Assembly (NCBI GenBank): GCA_938003575.1
Contig: CALKYG010000193.1
Span: forward strand, 1-8,065
DNA length: 8,065 nucleotides
Source: an uncultured Alphaproteobacteria bacterium
GTDB lineage: Bacteria; Pseudomonadota; Alphaproteobacteria; Caulobacterales; Parvularculaceae
Reading direction: 5' to 3'
Shown here in pieces: positions 7,558 through 8,065 of this stretch. The position numbers were made by a program, and so were the translations under genes. Position 1 is the first letter of the stretch, and every line of letters starts with the position of its first letter. The notes beneath the pieces are model-generated. The model saw only the letters and a list, made by a program, of their open reading frames with translations. It was not told the origin of the DNA and did no database searches.

Positions 7558-8065
7558 GGAATTCCGACCAGCTTGTGGATTTGCAAGCTCAGCCGCCAAT
7601 GCGGATTGGCGCGGCAATAGTCGACGGCGAGCTTCGTATTGCGTTCAAGGTCCGGACCATCCATCGGCTGAAGAAAGAAGTTCCTGAAATCGAGCGAAGC
7701 GAACTTCTCCGGCGGCGCATCGGTTTGCGGATAGACGAGCTTCAGTTCATCGCCCGAATTCTGCACCAGCGGCGCATTGGCTTTCGGACTGACGCAGATC
7801 CAGTCGACGCCAGTCGGCGCCGCTATTGTGCCGTTCGTCTCGACCGCGATTTCAAAATTCGCAGCGTGAAGCGCATCGATAAGCGGCAGGTCCAGCTGCA
7901 ACAGCGGCTCGCCGCCGGTGCAGACGACCAGCGGCCGCCCTTCGCTTATCGGCAGCCGCGACGCCGCATGCGCCGCCAGCGCGGCCGGGGAAGCGAATTT
8001 GCCGCCGCCTTCCCCGTTTGTCCCGACAAAATCCGTGTCGCAGAACGTGCAGATTGCGCCGCGGC
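7554..8065 (-). CDS. queE: 7-carboxy-7-deazaguanine synthase QueE (partial)
   Basis: C-terminal 169 residues of QueE, the radical SAM enzyme that turns 6-carboxy-5,6,7,8-tetrahydropterin into 7-carboxy-7-deazaguanine on the way to preQ0 and queuosine. The first roughly 40 residues lie beyond the right edge. Seen from the edge inward: ICTFCDTDFVGT, holding the last two cysteines (CxxC) of the iron-sulphur cluster motif; CTGGEPLLQ with the GGE motif that contacts S-adenosylmethionine; ETNGT; VSPKA; then the family-typical end FFLQPMDGPD and SLQIHKLVGIP. All of these match the proteobacterial QueE type in which the first cysteine is separated from the CxxC by a long insert, but that cysteine is out of view. 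The TAA stop at 7554-7556 overlaps the stop of the convergent gene. Other queuosine genes (queC, queD) may lie beyond the edge; none is visible here. Confidence 0.95.
   Translation of the reverse strand, partial: RGAICTFCDTDFVGTNGEGGGKFASPAALAAHAASRLPISEGRPLVVCTGGEPLLQLDLPLIDALHAANFEIAVETNGTIAAPTGVDWICVSPKANAPLVQNSGDELKLVYPQTDAPPEKFASLDFRNFFLQPMDGPDLERNTKLAVDYCRANPHWRLSLQIHKLVGIP

Overview
The window reads as chromosomal DNA from a GC-rich alphaproteobacterium, most likely of the Hyphomicrobiales (Rhizobiales). The reasons are the strong G/C bias at third codon positions, the tightly packed genes, and the order MoxR ATPase / DUF58 / BatA-DUF4159 fusion / vWA-GATase-like membrane protein, an arrangement I know from that group. 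Genus assignment is not possible from the sequence alone; no methanol dehydrogenase gene is present, so the name MoxR says nothing about methylotrophy here.

Positions 32-6775 form one compact plus-strand operon of four genes. A soluble MoxR-type AAA+ ATPase is followed after 1 nt by a DUF58 protein. After 30 nt comes a 910-residue membrane protein with a BatA-like N-terminus and a DUF4159 C-terminus. Its stop overlaps by 4 nt (ATGA) the start of a 696-residue membrane protein with a von Willebrand A-like domain, a glutamine-amidotransferase-like fold and a C-terminal membrane helix. By analogy with other MoxR/vWA systems, the ATPase and DUF58 partner probably act as a cytosolic chaperone-like module, with the two large proteins presenting domains in the periplasm. 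From memory, a four-gene operon of this make-up in Rhizobium leguminosarum affects cell morphology and envelope integrity. The client and biochemical activity are not evident from the sequence.

Positions 6776-6876 are the only real intergenic gap. It carries three TTAA boxes that resemble, without exactly matching, a CtrA regulatory site. It leads into a 226-residue protein (6877-7557) that I do not recognise by name, but whose helical segments resemble the D1 core of flagellin without the terminal filament-forming parts. This is the least ordinary gene in the window.

On the minus strand, the right edge holds the C-terminal three quarters or so of queE (7-carboxy-7-deazaguanine synthase, queuosine/preQ0 pathway). 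It converges on the flagellin-like gene so tightly that the two stop codons overlap. No RNA gene, insertion sequence, CRISPR array or long repeat was seen.
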